Shown in pieces: positions 1 through 9,340 of a stretch of DNA of 64,000 nt. The stretch's first letter is position 1; each line of letters begins with the position of its first letter. The DNA is from Marinibacterium sp050389775. GTDB taxonomy: Bacteria > Pseudomonadota > Alphaproteobacteria > Rhodobacterales > Rhodobacteraceae. The stretch is from contig NZ_CP177144.1 in NCBI RefSeq assembly GCF_050389775.1, positions 1,736,001 to 1,800,000 of the forward strand. The letters run 5' to 3'. The notes below the pieces were generated by a model. The model was not told where the DNA came from. It searched no databases and saw only the letters and a program-made list of their open reading frames with translations. A program made the translations under genes and the position numbers.

Positions 1-258
1 GCGGACAGGCGCGGGCAGGGCGGGATGGGTGACGATGCTGTCGACCCCGGCGCCGAGTTTTTGCACCAGGGCAAGGTTGGGCAGCAGGGCCGGCAGGTGG
101 GCGGGCAGCTCGGAACAGGCCAGCATGGTGATCTGGGAGGCATCGCCCAGGCCATCGCGCAGGCGGATGTCGGCATCGGGCAGCAGGTCGAGAACGGTGT
201 CGCGGACCTCTTCCTCGGGCATCCAGCCGGAATGTCCGATGTCGATGAGCAGGGCCAT
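1..258 (-). CDS. D-2-hydroxyacid dehydrogenase, GhrA-like (5' part only)
   Basis: This is the first 86 codons of a leftward gene cut by the window edge. The N-terminus runs MALLIDIGHSGWMPEEEV, and residues 64-75 read LVQKLGAGVDSI. That matches the catalytic-domain segment of glyoxylate/hydroxypyruvate reductase A type enzymes, NAD(P)-dependent reducers of 2-oxoacids. The Rossmann domain and active-site Arg/Glu/His lie outside the window. The start ATG (256-258) has AAAGGA upstream on the minus strand. No part of the frame is interrupted. The exact substrate cannot be judged from this fragment. Confidence 0.7.
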   Translation of the reverse strand, partial: MALLIDIGHSGWMPEEEVRDTVLDLLPDADIRLRDGLGDASQITMLACSELPAHLPALLPNLALVQKLGAGVDSIVTHPALPAPVR

Positions 259-828
259 GGGATGTCCTTTCGCGGCAGCTGTCGGGCAGGGATCTGGGCG
301 CTGGGTATCCGGCCCGGGGCAGGGGGGCAAGGGCCGGGGCCGGGCGTGAGGCGGACGGGTGTGGGGCAGACAGGGCAGCCGGGTGCGTGCGGACGGGTGA
401 GGAAGTGCAGGCGGCGGGCGGGTGCAGGTTGGGCAGGGCGCCGGGCGGGATGGCCGGGCTGCGGGGAAAAATGGCCGATGCCGGGGCAGATAGGGCAGGG
501 CACGCGGGTGGACTGGGACGTTCAGATCGCAGGACGGGAATGCGCTCGTTGGGCCGGACGGGGAGACCGGCGAAAGTGGGCCGGGACCGCGAGGCGGGGC
601 GGCTGTCGGGCCTGGGTCGGGCGGGCCAGAACGAGGCGGCGAGGGTAGTACAAAAGGCGGCCGGGCGGGCCGTGGGCCGACGCGGGGGCGGGCCGGGCGA
701 CGCAACGGCGTGTACCGATCTGCGGAACTGAGTTCCGAAATCGGTGGACAAGCTCTGCCGGGGTGATCCATCCTGCGGGCGATCCCGCCCCGATCCGACC
801 GGCGGGCACGTCTTGGGGAGGAAGACGG
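259..828. other. 570-bp G-rich intergenic region
   Basis: This gap lies between two divergently transcribed genes. The plus strand is very G-rich and the short open frames crossing it have no recognisable protein character. A direct repeat GGGGCAGAYAGGGCAG occurs at 363-378 and 483-498. It must hold the promoters of the dehydrogenase and acyl-CoA dehydrogenase genes, but no convincing -35/-10 pair was picked out. Confidence 0.5.
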
Positions 829-2064
<1,236 letters not shown>

Positions 2065-2067
2065 GAC

Positions 2068-2862
2068 ATGCCCTTTGAAGGCAGCCCGTCCTATTTCCAC
2101 GAGATCGACGGGGTTTTTGTCGGCAATGATCCGGCACGGGGGCCGTGGTCGGCCGGACATTGCCACGCCGGGCCGGTCACCGGGCTGGCAGCGCGGGCGG
2201 CCGAAACGGCGGTCAGCCCGGGCAAGGTGATGACCCGGCTGACCGTCGACGTGCTGCGGCCGCTGCCGCTGGACGGTTTGCGGGTGACGGCCGAGCTGAC
2301 GCGCGAGACCCGGACGCTGGCCACCACGCGGGTGCAGGTCGAGGCGCTGGACGGCACAATCTGCATGACCGGCACGTCGATGCACCTGGCACGCAAGGAG
2401 CTGGGCGAAGTGCCCACGGCCCAGGTGCCCGCGCCCCGGTTCGACGAGGCCGAGCCCGGGCCGTCGCTGTTGGTCGGCGGGCTGCATGACCGGCCGTCCT
2501 TCGGCCAGTTCATCGACGTGGCCTATCCGCCGGGCGTCTCGCGGGCGCCGGGGCCCAAGGCGGTGTGGATGCGGGTGCCGGCGCTGCTGGAGGGCGAGGC
2601 GCCCAGCCCGATCCAGTCGATCTGCCCGCTGGCCGATTGCGGCAACGGGATTTCGTGGAATGCCGTGCCGGGGGTGATGGGGTTCATGAACACCGACCTG
2701 ACGCTGCAGATCCACCGCGAGCCGGTGTCGGACTGGCTGGCCTCGGATGCGGTGTCGCATTGGCAGGGCAATGGCGTGGGCATGTCGCAGGCCGTGCTTT
2801 ATGACACCAAAGGCCCCGTGGGCGTGGCCTTGCAGACGCTGGTGCTGCACCCGCCGGGCTGA
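2068..2862 (+). CDS. Thioesterase-superfamily (double hot-dog) protein
   Basis: A 264-residue protein resembling TesB/4HBT_3-type acyl-CoA thioesterases, which hydrolyse acyl-CoA esters. Visible features are an N-terminal hot-dog segment (GHCHAGPVTGLAARAAE, then a strand-rich VDVLRPLPLDGLRV) and a second half with WMRVPALLEGE, NTDLTLQIHREP and WQGNGVGMSQAVLYD. It follows the acyl-CoA dehydrogenase gene by 3 bp, suggesting a two-gene unit handling an acyl-CoA substrate: oxidation, then release or recycling of CoA. No catalytic residue was pinned down with certainty. A non-hydrolytic hot-dog role is possible. Confidence 0.8.
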   Translation: MPFEGSPSYFHEIDGVFVGNDPARGPWSAGHCHAGPVTGLAARAAETAVSPGKVMTRLTVDVLRPLPLDGLRVTAELTRETRTLATTRVQVEALDGTICMTGTSMHLARKELGEVPTAQVPAPRFDEAEPGPSLLVGGLHDRPSFGQFIDVAYPPGVSRAPGPKAVWMRVPALLEGEAPSPIQSICPLADCGNGISWNAVPGVMGFMNTDLTLQIHREPVSDWLASDAVSHWQGNGVGMSQAVLYDTKGPVGVALQTLVLHPPG

Positions 2863-2930
2863 TCGCGGGATGCGGGGCACGGGCAGGGCTGGGCAGGGCT
2901 TCGGGGCTGGGTTGGGCCCTTAATGCCAGA

Positions 2931-3026
2931 AACGTGGCGCGGTGTTGGGCCCGAGGCGTGGTACGGGGCCGGGTCGGAGGCGTGGTCCGGTGTCGGGTCT
3001 GCGGCGTGGTACGGGGGCGAACCACA
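2931..3026. repeat. Degenerate 24-bp tandem repeat, 4 copies
   Basis: Copies start at 2931, 2955, 2979 and 3003. The last three share GGCGTGGTMCGG. The first copy is more diverged (AACGTGGCGCGG). The array lies 70 bp after the thioesterase stop and just before the trpS leader region. It is neither coding nor CRISPR-like because there are no unique spacers. Confidence 0.65.
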
Positions 3027-3073
3027 GGCCCTGGGCAGGGTTGAGCCTGAGGTGGACCCGGTGATCGTCCGGC

Positions 3074-3102
3074 TTGACGGAGGCCGGGCCGGAGCGTAAG
3101 CC
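3074..3102 (+). promoter_or_regulatory. Candidate promoter of the trpS leader
   Basis: A good -35 (TTGACG, 3074-3079) is followed after 17 bp by a weak -10 (TAAGCC, 3097-3102). The -10 ends exactly 7 nt before the leader ATG at 3110, so the transcript could begin at or next to the start codon (leaderless), as known for trpL of Sinorhizobium meliloti. The poor -10 keeps confidence low. Confidence 0.4.
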
Positions 3103-3109
3103 CGTGGTC

Positions 3110-3157
3110 ATGAAACGCTTGGCGATCCTTTCCAATCTCTGGTGGCGGCCCTCCTGA
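3110..3157 (+). CDS. Trp leader peptide (MKRLAILSNLWWRPS)
   Basis: A 15-codon frame upstream of trpS with two consecutive Trp codons (TGG TGG, 3140-3145) four codons before the TGA at 3155. Trp is the rarest amino acid, so a WW pair in a 15-residue frame next to a Trp-tRNA synthetase gene and a terminator-like hairpin is a strong sign of a regulatory leader peptide. Only GGAG at 3091, 15 nt upstream, could serve as Shine-Dalgarno, which is too far. Leaderless translation from the ATG is more likely. The Trp codons directly abut RNA segment 1 of the attenuator, and the stop lies between segments 1 and 2. Confidence 0.75.
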   Translation: MKRLAILSNLWWRPS

Positions 3158-3232
3158 CAGGGCGGCCCGACGATTGATCCCGACGTTTCATCTCGTTGCA
3201 ACAGGCCGCCGCCCGGGCGGCCTTTGTCTTTT
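3144..3232 (+). promoter_or_regulatory. Trp attenuator in front of trpS
   Basis: Four mutually complementary segments are visible. Segment 1 (GGCGGCCCT, 3144-3152) pairs with segment 2 (AGGGCGGCC, 3159-3167) with one mismatch. Segment 2 can instead pair with segment 3: GGCGGCC with GGCCGCC at 3204-3210, 7 bp. Segment 3 (AGGCCGCC, 3203-3210) pairs with segment 4 (GGCGGCCT, 3216-3223), 8 bp, followed by TTGTCTTTTCTG. The 3:4 hairpin is a terminator. A ribosome stalled at the Trp codons would cover segment 1, favour 2:3 and allow trpS transcription. A ribosome reaching the TGA would cover segment 2 and favour 3:4. This is classical attenuation logic, inferred from sequence only. Confidence 0.72.
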
Positions 3233-3279
3233 CTGCTGATCCCCCGTGCGGCGGCCTTCATTCCCGAAGGACCCTGCAC

Positions 3280-4362
3280 ATGACATCCGACACCCTGACC
3301 CCCGAAGCCCGGCGGCCGATCAACGAACAACAACCGGCCCCCGCCGCCGACACAAAGGGCACGACACGCCCTGTCATCCTGACCGGCGACCGGACCACCG
3401 GGCCGCTGCATATCGGCCATTATGCCGGCTCGCTGAAGAACCGGCTGGCCTTCCAGGAAAGCCATGACCAGTACCTGCTGCTGGCCGATACCCAGGCGCT
3501 GACCGACAATGCCCATGATCCGGCCAAGGTCCGGCGCAATGTCGTCGAGGTGGCGCTGGATTACCTGGCCGTGGGGATCGACCCGGGCCGGACGACGATC
3601 TGCCTGCAATCGCACCTGCCGGCCCTGGCCGAATTGTCGATGCTCTACCTCAATTTCGTCACCGTCGCCCGGCTGGAACGCAATCCGACGATCAAGGACG
3701 AGATCCGGGCCAGGGGCTTTGGCCGCGACATCCCGGCGGGGTTCCTGTGCTACCCGGCGGCCCAGGCGGCGGATATCACGGCCTTCCGGGCGACGGTCGT
3801 GCCGGTCGGGGCCGACCAGGCGCCGCTGATCGAGCAGACCAACGAGATCGTGCGCCGGATCAACGCCGTGGCCGGCACACCGGTGCTGCCCGAGGCGCAG
3901 GCGGTGATCCCCGAGGCCGGGCGGCTGCCGGGCGTGGACGGCAAGGCCAAGATGTCCAAATCGGGGGGCAATGCGATCGGGCTGTCGGCCACGCCCGACC
4001 AGATCCGGGCGGCGGTGCGGGCGATGTTCACCGATCCGGGCCACCTGCGGGCCGAGGACCCGGGGCGAGTGGAGGGGAACGTGGTGTTCACCTATCTCGA
4101 TGCCTTTGACGAGGACCGCGCCGGGCTGGAAGAGCTGAAGGCGCAGTACCGGCGGGGCGGGCTGGGCGATGGCCGGATCAAGGCCCGGCTGGAAGAGATC
4201 CTGCAGGAGCTTGTCGCGCCCTTCCGGGCCCGCCGCGCGGAATTCGCGCGGGACGAGGGCCATGTCGTGTCGGTCATCCGGCGGGGCACGGAACGGGCGC
4301 GGGCCGTGACCGAAGAGACCCGGCGCGACGTGGTCGAGGCGCTGGGGCTGTTCCGGCTGTAG
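3280..4362 (+). CDS. trpS: Tryptophanyl-tRNA synthetase, 'TGDRxTGPLHIGHY' subtype
   Basis: A 360-residue class I synthetase that charges tRNA-Trp. The signature motifs are intact: HIGH at residues 44-47 (GPLHIGHYAGSL) and KMSKS at 224-228. Its opening VILTGDRTTGPLHIGHY, the segment LDYLAVGIDPGRTTI and ARLERNPTIKDEI are typical of the subtype found in streptococci and in auxiliary bacterial TrpRS enzymes. The usual proteobacterial form begins with a 'FSGIQPTGxLHLGNY' pattern. A poorly conserved extension of about 30 residues precedes the catalytic domain. The ATG at 3280 has GAAGGA 9 nt upstream. The gene is preceded by a WW leader peptide and attenuator, so expression probably rises when charged tRNA-Trp is scarce. 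Whether a second, canonical trpS exists elsewhere cannot be seen here. Confidence 0.93.
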   Translation: MTSDTLTPEARRPINEQQPAPAADTKGTTRPVILTGDRTTGPLHIGHYAGSLKNRLAFQESHDQYLLLADTQALTDNAHDPAKVRRNVVEVALDYLAVGIDPGRTTICLQSHLPALAELSMLYLNFVTVARLERNPTIKDEIRARGFGRDIPAGFLCYPAAQAADITAFRATVVPVGADQAPLIEQTNEIVRRINAVAGTPVLPEAQAVIPEAGRLPGVDGKAKMSKSGGNAIGLSATPDQIRAAVRAMFTDPGHLRAEDPGRVEGNVVFTYLDAFDEDRAGLEELKAQYRRGGLGDGRIKARLEEILQELVAPFRARRAEFARDEGHVVSVIRRGTERARAVTEETRRDVVEALGLFRL

Positions 4363-4455
4363 GAAGCGTTGAAGCGAAACGGTGTCTTGCGTCGGGTGCG
4401 TGACAGGCGGCCGCGTGTGAGGACCGGCCGCCCGGCCCCGTTTGCCGGCAGCCGC

Positions 4456-5235
4456 TCAGGCAGTCCCGCCCGCGAAGGGATCGCGCGGATAGCCCACCCC
4501 GGCCAAATAGAGCCCCTGGGGTGGGCAGACCGGCCCGCAGGCCGCGCGGTCGCGGGCTTGGAGCGCGGCGGTGACGTCATCGGCCGTCCAGGCCCCGGCG
4601 CCGACCCGTTCCAGGGTGCCGACAAAGCTGCGGACCTGGTTGTGCAGGAACGACCGGGCGCGCACGTCAAAGCGGATTTCCGGGCCCGACAGGCCGGTCG
4701 CGGCGCTGACATCGAGCCGGTCGAGCGTCTTGACCGGGCTGTCGGCCTGGCAGATCGACGAGCGGAAGGTCGTGAAATCGTGCCGGCCGATCAGCCGCTG
4801 GGCGGCGTCATGCATGGCGTCCGCATCCAGCGGATGGCGCACCTGCCAGACCTGCCCGGCGTCATGGGTGGCCGGAGCCCGGCGCAGCAGGATGCGGAAG
4901 AGATAGCGCCGTTCGACGGCCGAGAACCGGGCATGCCAGTCGTCGTCGACCCGGGCGCAATCGATGATGGCCACCGGATCGGGCTTGAGATGGTGGTTCA
5001 GCGCTTCGGACAGGCGGAAGGGATCCCAGTCGCGGTCCATGTCGCAATGGGCGACCTGGGCCAGCCCGTGCACCCCGGCATCGGTGCGCCCGGCCGCGGC
5101 GATGGTATGGGCGCGGGGCTCCAGCCGGGCCAGGGCGGCCTCGATGGCGCCCTGCACCGAGGGCTGATCCTTCTGGCGCTGCCACCCGGCGAAGGGGGCG
5201 CCGTGATATTCGACCTTGAGGGCATAACGGGGCAT
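4456..5235 (-). CDS. truA: tRNA pseudouridine(38-40) synthase TruA
   Basis: A 259-residue enzyme that isomerises uridines 38-40 in the tRNA anticodon arm. The catalytic Asp lies in AAAGRTDAGVHGLAQVAH, the TruA signature. RYLFRILLRRAPATHD and SFLHNQVRSFVGTLERVG further support the assignment. The start at MPRYALKVEYHGAPFAGWQ fits the family N-terminus; an upstream TTG at 5271 is rejected because the added residues are not conserved-looking. It is transcribed opposite to trpS, and the two genes converge with a gap of about 90 bp. Confidence 0.95.
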   Translation of the reverse strand: MPRYALKVEYHGAPFAGWQRQKDQPSVQGAIEAALARLEPRAHTIAAAGRTDAGVHGLAQVAHCDMDRDWDPFRLSEALNHHLKPDPVAIIDCARVDDDWHARFSAVERRYLFRILLRRAPATHDAGQVWQVRHPLDADAMHDAAQRLIGRHDFTTFRSSICQADSPVKTLDRLDVSAATGLSGPEIRFDVRARSFLHNQVRSFVGTLERVGAGAWTADDVTAALQARDRAACGPVCPPQGLYLAGVGYPRDPFAGGTA

Positions 5236-5479
5236 GACCGGGCGCTTACCCTGCCGATCCTGTCCGGGCAAGGGGCGGAGGGGATGACCGAGATCGGGCT
5301 GGAGCGGATCAGGTCGGGATCAGGCGGGCCGTGGCCGAACCCGCGCGAAGCGGCGGCCGGAAGCGGGTGACACGCGGGCCGCACCCGCGTCGACCGGGGG
5401 CCAAGCCTCTGGCATCGCGGGGGAAGGCCCCCTATCTTGCGAGGCAACGGACCGGCCCCGCACCAAGGGGGCCGGCGCA

Positions 5480-6919
5480 ATGCGACGGGCACCGGGGGCA
5501 GTCTTGATCATCACCCAACTGGCCGACAACCTGACCCGCGGGGTCGAGGCCGTCGGCGACACGATCAGCGAAACGCTCTTTGAACCGGTGATCCGGCTGG
5601 GCGTGACCGGGCTGGCGCGCGCCGGCAAGACGGTGTTCATCACCTCGCTGGTGGCCAACCTGCTGGACCGCGGCCGGATGACCGGGCTGGTGGCCGAGGC
5701 CGAGGGCCGGATCTCGGCGGCCTTCCTGCAGCCGCAGCCCGACGACACCGTGCCGCGCTTCGAGTTCGAGGACCACCTGCATGCCCTGACCGGGCCGAAC
5801 CCGCACTGGCCCGACAGCACCCGGGCGGTCAGCGAGCTCCGCCTGTCGCTGCGGGTGCGGCCTTCGGGCCTGCTGGGCGGGCTGCAGGGGCCGCGCACGG
5901 TGCATCTCGACATCATCGACTATCCCGGCGAATGGCTGCTCGACCTGGGCCTGCTGGACAAGAGCTTTGCCGAATGGTCGGCCGAAACGCTGGACCGGCT
6001 GGAAGGCCGGGCCGAGGGTGCGGCCTATCTCGACCTGGTGCGGGCCACCGATGTCAGCGCCGCGCGGGACGAGCCGGTGGCCAAGGCCCTGGCCACCCGG
6101 TTCACCGAATATCTCAACAACGCCCGCGACGCCGGTTACCACGATTGCACGCCCGGCCGGTTCCTGCTGCCCGGCGACCTGGCCGGCTCGCCCGTGCTGA
6201 CCTTTGCGCCCCTGCCCGAAGAGGCCGGGGCCGGGCGCCGCTCGCTCCTGCGCGAGATGGAACGGCGCTACGAGGCCTACAAGGCCCGGGTGGTGCGGCC
6301 GTTCTTCCGCGATCATTTCGCCCGGATCGACCGGCAGGTCGTTCTGGTCGACGTGCTGGGCGCCATCCACCAGGGGCCGCGGGCCGTCGAGGACATGCGC
6401 CGGGCGATGACCGATATCCTGGCCAGTTTCCGGCCCGGGCGGAATGCCTTCCTCAGCCGCATCCTGGGCGGCAAGCGGGTGGAAAAGATCCTGTTCGCGG
6501 CGACCAAGGCCGACCATCTGCACCACCAGCAGCACCCGGCCTTTGCGTCGATCATGGATGCGCTAACCCGCGATGCCCGCGACCGGGCGCGCTTTGCCGG
6601 GGCCGAGACCCAGGCCATGGCCCTGGCCGCGCTGCGCGCGACGACCGAGGAACTGCGCAGCCATGGCGGGGCCGATCTGCCCTGCGTGCGGGGCCATCTC
6701 AAGGACAGCGGCAAGGCCGCGGCCTTCTATCCCGGCGAGCTGCCCCAGGATCCGACCGTGCTGCTCGGCCCGGCGCGGGACGGGGCCGACAGCTGGCTGG
6801 GCGCGGATTACGGCATGATGGCCTTTGCCCCGGCGCCGCTGACGCTGAAACCCGGGGACGGACCGCCGCATATCCGGCTGGACCGGGCGGCGCAGTTCCT
6901 CTTTGGGGACAAGCTGTGA
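5480..6919 (+). CDS. ycjX: YcjX-family (DUF463) GTPase-like protein
   Basis: A 479-residue P-loop protein of the YcjX family. The Walker A motif GLARAGKT lies at about residues 44-51. IDYPGEWLLDLGLL around residue 150 resembles a switch-II/DxPG motif, and ATKADHLHHQQHPAF is a conserved family segment with an (N/T)KxD-like base motif. YcjX proteins occur with YcjF and are linked to the phage-shock/membrane-stress regulon in enterobacteria; their exact role is unsettled. The ATG at 5480 is used, although TTG at 5504 is a possible alternative. The downstream acetyltransferase gene overlaps its stop by 4 nt, and ycjF follows, forming a three-gene operon. Confidence 0.88.
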   Translation: MRRAPGAVLIITQLADNLTRGVEAVGDTISETLFEPVIRLGVTGLARAGKTVFITSLVANLLDRGRMTGLVAEAEGRISAAFLQPQPDDTVPRFEFEDHLHALTGPNPHWPDSTRAVSELRLSLRVRPSGLLGGLQGPRTVHLDIIDYPGEWLLDLGLLDKSFAEWSAETLDRLEGRAEGAAYLDLVRATDVSAARDEPVAKALATRFTEYLNNARDAGYHDCTPGRFLLPGDLAGSPVLTFAPLPEEAGAGRRSLLREMERRYEAYKARVVRPFFRDHFARIDRQVVLVDVLGAIHQGPRAVEDMRRAMTDILASFRPGRNAFLSRILGGKRVEKILFAATKADHLHHQQHPAFASIMDALTRDARDRARFAGAETQAMALAALRATTEELRSHGGADLPCVRGHLKDSGKAAAFYPGELPQDPTVLLGPARDGADSWLGADYGMMAFAPAPLTLKPGDGPPHIRLDRAAQFLFGDKL

Positions 6920-7380
6920 CCACCGTCGCCCTGCGCGCGGCCCGGCCGCTGGATGCGGGCCGGACGGGCGACATCTTGCACGGGTTCGAAACCGGCACGC
7001 CCTGGATGCCCCGCCAGCATTCGGCGGCCGAGGCCGTGGCCTTCTGCGCGATGATGATCGACCGGGGCTGGGTGACCGTGGCCGTGGTCGAGGGCGGCGC
7101 GACCGGCCCTGGCATCGCCGGGTTCCTGGCCCGCGACGGCGAGGAGATCCACGCGCTCTACCTGGCGCCCGACCAAACCGGGCTGGGCATCGGCCGGCTG
7201 TTGCTGGATGATGCCAAGGCCCGGGCAGGGCGGCTGTGGCTCTGGACCTTCCAGGCCAATCTCGGCGCCCAGCGGTTCTACCTGCGCGAGGGCTTTGCCG
7301 AGGTCCGGCGCACCGACGGGGCGGGCAATGACGAGGGCCTGCCCGACATCCAGTACCATTGGCCAGCGGAGGCGGCATGA
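6916..7380 (+). CDS. GNAT-family N-acetyltransferase
   Basis: A 154-residue protein with the GNAT fold. Motif A is visible as LYLAPDQTGLGIGRLLLDDA, the acetyl-CoA pyrophosphate-binding loop (Q-x-x-G-x-G). NLGAQRFYLREGFAEV is the typical C-terminal motif B. The GTG start overlaps the ycjX stop (GTGA) and its own TGA overlaps the ycjF ATG, so it is translationally coupled on both sides. Its position between ycjX and ycjF is unusual. The substrate is unknown; rim-type protein acetylation or small-molecule acetylation both fit. Confidence 0.85.
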   Translation: MTTVALRAARPLDAGRTGDILHGFETGTPWMPRQHSAAEAVAFCAMMIDRGWVTVAVVEGGATGPGIAGFLARDGEEIHALYLAPDQTGLGIGRLLLDDAKARAGRLWLWTFQANLGAQRFYLREGFAEVRRTDGAGNDEGLPDIQYHWPAEAA

Positions 7381-8399
7381 GCAAGGGACCTGTCCTGTTC
7401 GACCTGGAACCCGATCCCGAGGGGCCCCGGCCCGGGCCTGCGCCCAGCGTGGCCGACGCGCCGCCGGTGCCCGACCTGAGCGGGCCGGAGGCCGGGCCCG
7501 AGGGCACGGCGATGGAAGCCGCCATGCGGGCCGGCGCGCGTCCAAGCTCGGCCCTGGCCAAGTGGTTCTGGGGGCTGGCGACCTCGCTGCTGGGCCTGGT
7601 GCTGTCGGTCGCGGCCTGGCAATTCGCGGCTTCGCTGGTGGCTTCGGTGCCGATCCTGGGATGGATCGTGACCGGCCTGCTGGCGGCCTTCGTGCTGGTC
7701 GGCCTGCTGGTCGCCCTGCGCGAGCTGGCGGCCTTTGGCCGGCTGGGGCGGATCGATTCCATCAAGCATGACGCCGACATGGCCCTGGCCGAGGCTGACC
7801 TCGAGGCCGCCCGTGGCGTGGTGCGCCAGCTGCAGGCGCTTTACGCCGGGCGCGAGGATACCCGCTGGGGCCGTGACCGGCTGGCCGAGCGGGTGGAGGA
7901 TCAGTTCGATGCCGCCGCGCTCTTCGGGCTGGCCGAGGACACGCTGCTGGCGCCGCTGGATGCCGCCGCCCGGCGCGAGGTCGAGGCCGCGGCGCGCCAG
8001 GTGGCGACGGTCACCGCGCTGGTGCCGCTGGCGCTGGCCGATGTCGTGGCGGCCTTTGCGTCCAGCCTGCGGATGATCCGGCGGGTGGCCGAGATCTATG
8101 GCGGGCGGTCGGGGTTCTTTGGCGGGCTGCGCCTGACCCGGGCGGTGTTCACCCATCTCGTCGCCACCGGTGCCGTGGCCGCGGGCGAGGACCTGCTGGA
8201 ACCGGTCCTGGGCGGCTCGGTGCTGTCGAAACTGTCGCGGCGGTTCGGAGAAGGCCTGGTCAACGGGGCGCTCAGCGCGCGGGTGGGCGTGGCGGCGATG
8301 GAGGTCTGCCGGCCGCTGCCGTTCTCGCCGCGCCACCGGCCGTCGGTACGGGGGATCATCAAAAGCGCGCTGGCTGGGCTGATCGGGCGGCGCGGTTAA
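7377..8399 (+). CDS. ycjF: YcjF-family (TIGR01620/DUF697) membrane protein
   Basis: A 340-residue inner-membrane protein. An acidic, proline-rich cytoplasmic N-terminus of about 60 residues is followed by two hydrophobic stretches (WGLATSLLGLVLSVAAWQFA and GWIVTGLLAAFVLVGLLVAL) and a charged ELAAFGRLGRIDSIKHDAD region. A C-terminal DUF697-like domain shows SSLRMIRRVAEIYGGRSGF and RLTRAVFTHLVATGAVAAGE. Family members accompany YcjX. The ATG overlaps the acetyltransferase stop, so it is the third gene of that operon. Confidence 0.87.
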   Translation: MSKGPVLFDLEPDPEGPRPGPAPSVADAPPVPDLSGPEAGPEGTAMEAAMRAGARPSSALAKWFWGLATSLLGLVLSVAAWQFAASLVASVPILGWIVTGLLAAFVLVGLLVALRELAAFGRLGRIDSIKHDADMALAEADLEAARGVVRQLQALYAGREDTRWGRDRLAERVEDQFDAAALFGLAEDTLLAPLDAAARREVEAAARQVATVTALVPLALADVVAAFASSLRMIRRVAEIYGGRSGFFGGLRLTRAVFTHLVATGAVAAGEDLLEPVLGGSVLSKLSRRFGEGLVNGALSARVGVAAMEVCRPLPFSPRHRPSVRGIIKSALAGLIGRRG

Positions 8400-8452
8400 C
8401 CTGCGGCTCAGGTTCTGCATGTTAGGGTCCGCGCAAACCTGACGAGGACCGC

Positions 8453-9274
8453 ATGACCGAAGAATCCGATGTCGCCCGCCATTATTCGAGCGGTAACCTG
8501 CAGTCGCGCATCCATGCCGCCCTGGCCGAGGCCGGCCTGTCCGAGCCGCTGGATCCCGATGCGCTGGCGCCCCTGGACGAGTTTCACATCGGCGGGCGAG
8601 AGACCACGGCCCGGCTGGTCGACAAGCTGGACCTGGGTCCCGGGAAATATGCGCTGGACATGGGCTGCGGGCTGGGCGGGGCCGCGCGCCACGTCGCGCG
8701 GCGCACCGGGGCGGCGGTTGTCGGCGTCGACCTGACATCGGAATTCATCGCGGCGGGGCTTGAACTTACCGGGATGTGCGGGCTGGCCGACCGGGTCAAG
8801 CACGTGCGCGCCAGCATCACCAACCTGCCGTTCAACGACGGGCTGTTCGATGCCGTCTACATGATCCACGTGGGCATGAACATCGCCGACAAGCACCGTC
8901 TGGCGCAGGAGGCGGCGCGGGTGCTCAAGCCCGGTGGGCGGTTCGGGATCTGCGACGTGATGCGGCTGACCGAGGATGACATTCCCTATCCCGTGCCCTG
9001 GGCCTCCAGCCGCCATCAAAGCTCGGTCATGGGCGCGGACCGCTATCGTTTCCTGCTTGAGGATGTGGGATTCGACATCGTGTCGGATGTCAGCCTGGCG
9101 GGGTTTGCCCTGGACAGCCTTGATTCGCTCATCGCCCGGGTGGCCGATCCGGGGCCGCTGGGGCTGCACCTGGTCATGGGCGAGGATGCGGGCGAAAAGG
9201 TGGCCAACATGGCGGCCAGCATCCGGGCCGGCCATATCGCGCCCCATGTCATCGTCGGCTGCCTGCCGGGCTAG
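8453..9274 (+). CDS. SAM-dependent class I methyltransferase
   Basis: A 273-residue methyltransferase. Motif I is ALDMGCGLGGAARHVARR (residues 67-84), the SAM-binding glycine loop. VVGVDLTSEFI supplies the acidic residue for the ribose, and FDAVYMIHVGMNI and LKPGGRFGICDVM are motifs II and III. The N-terminal helix with HYSSGNLQSRI and the overall plan resemble sarcosine/dimethylglycine and sterol-type small-molecule methyltransferases. The substrate cannot be assigned. RBS GAGGACCGC lies 3-5 nt before the ATG. It appears monocistronic and faces a convergent sulfotransferase-like gene. Confidence 0.85.
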   Translation: MTEESDVARHYSSGNLQSRIHAALAEAGLSEPLDPDALAPLDEFHIGGRETTARLVDKLDLGPGKYALDMGCGLGGAARHVARRTGAAVVGVDLTSEFIAAGLELTGMCGLADRVKHVRASITNLPFNDGLFDAVYMIHVGMNIADKHRLAQEAARVLKPGGRFGICDVMRLTEDDIPYPVPWASSRHQSSVMGADRYRFLLEDVGFDIVSDVSLAGFALDSLDSLIARVADPGPLGLHLVMGEDAGEKVANMAASIRAGHIAPHVIVGCLPG

Positions 9275-9340
9275 GCGATGCGCCGGCGCGGGCATTGGTC
9301 GTGGCGGGGCAGGCCCGGCCTGCCGTGGCCAGCGGCAAAC

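Noticed and set aside
3196..3279. Upstream TTG start for trpS
   Set aside because: It would start inside the attenuator hairpin 3 region and add residues without family similarity. ATG 3280 has a proper RBS.
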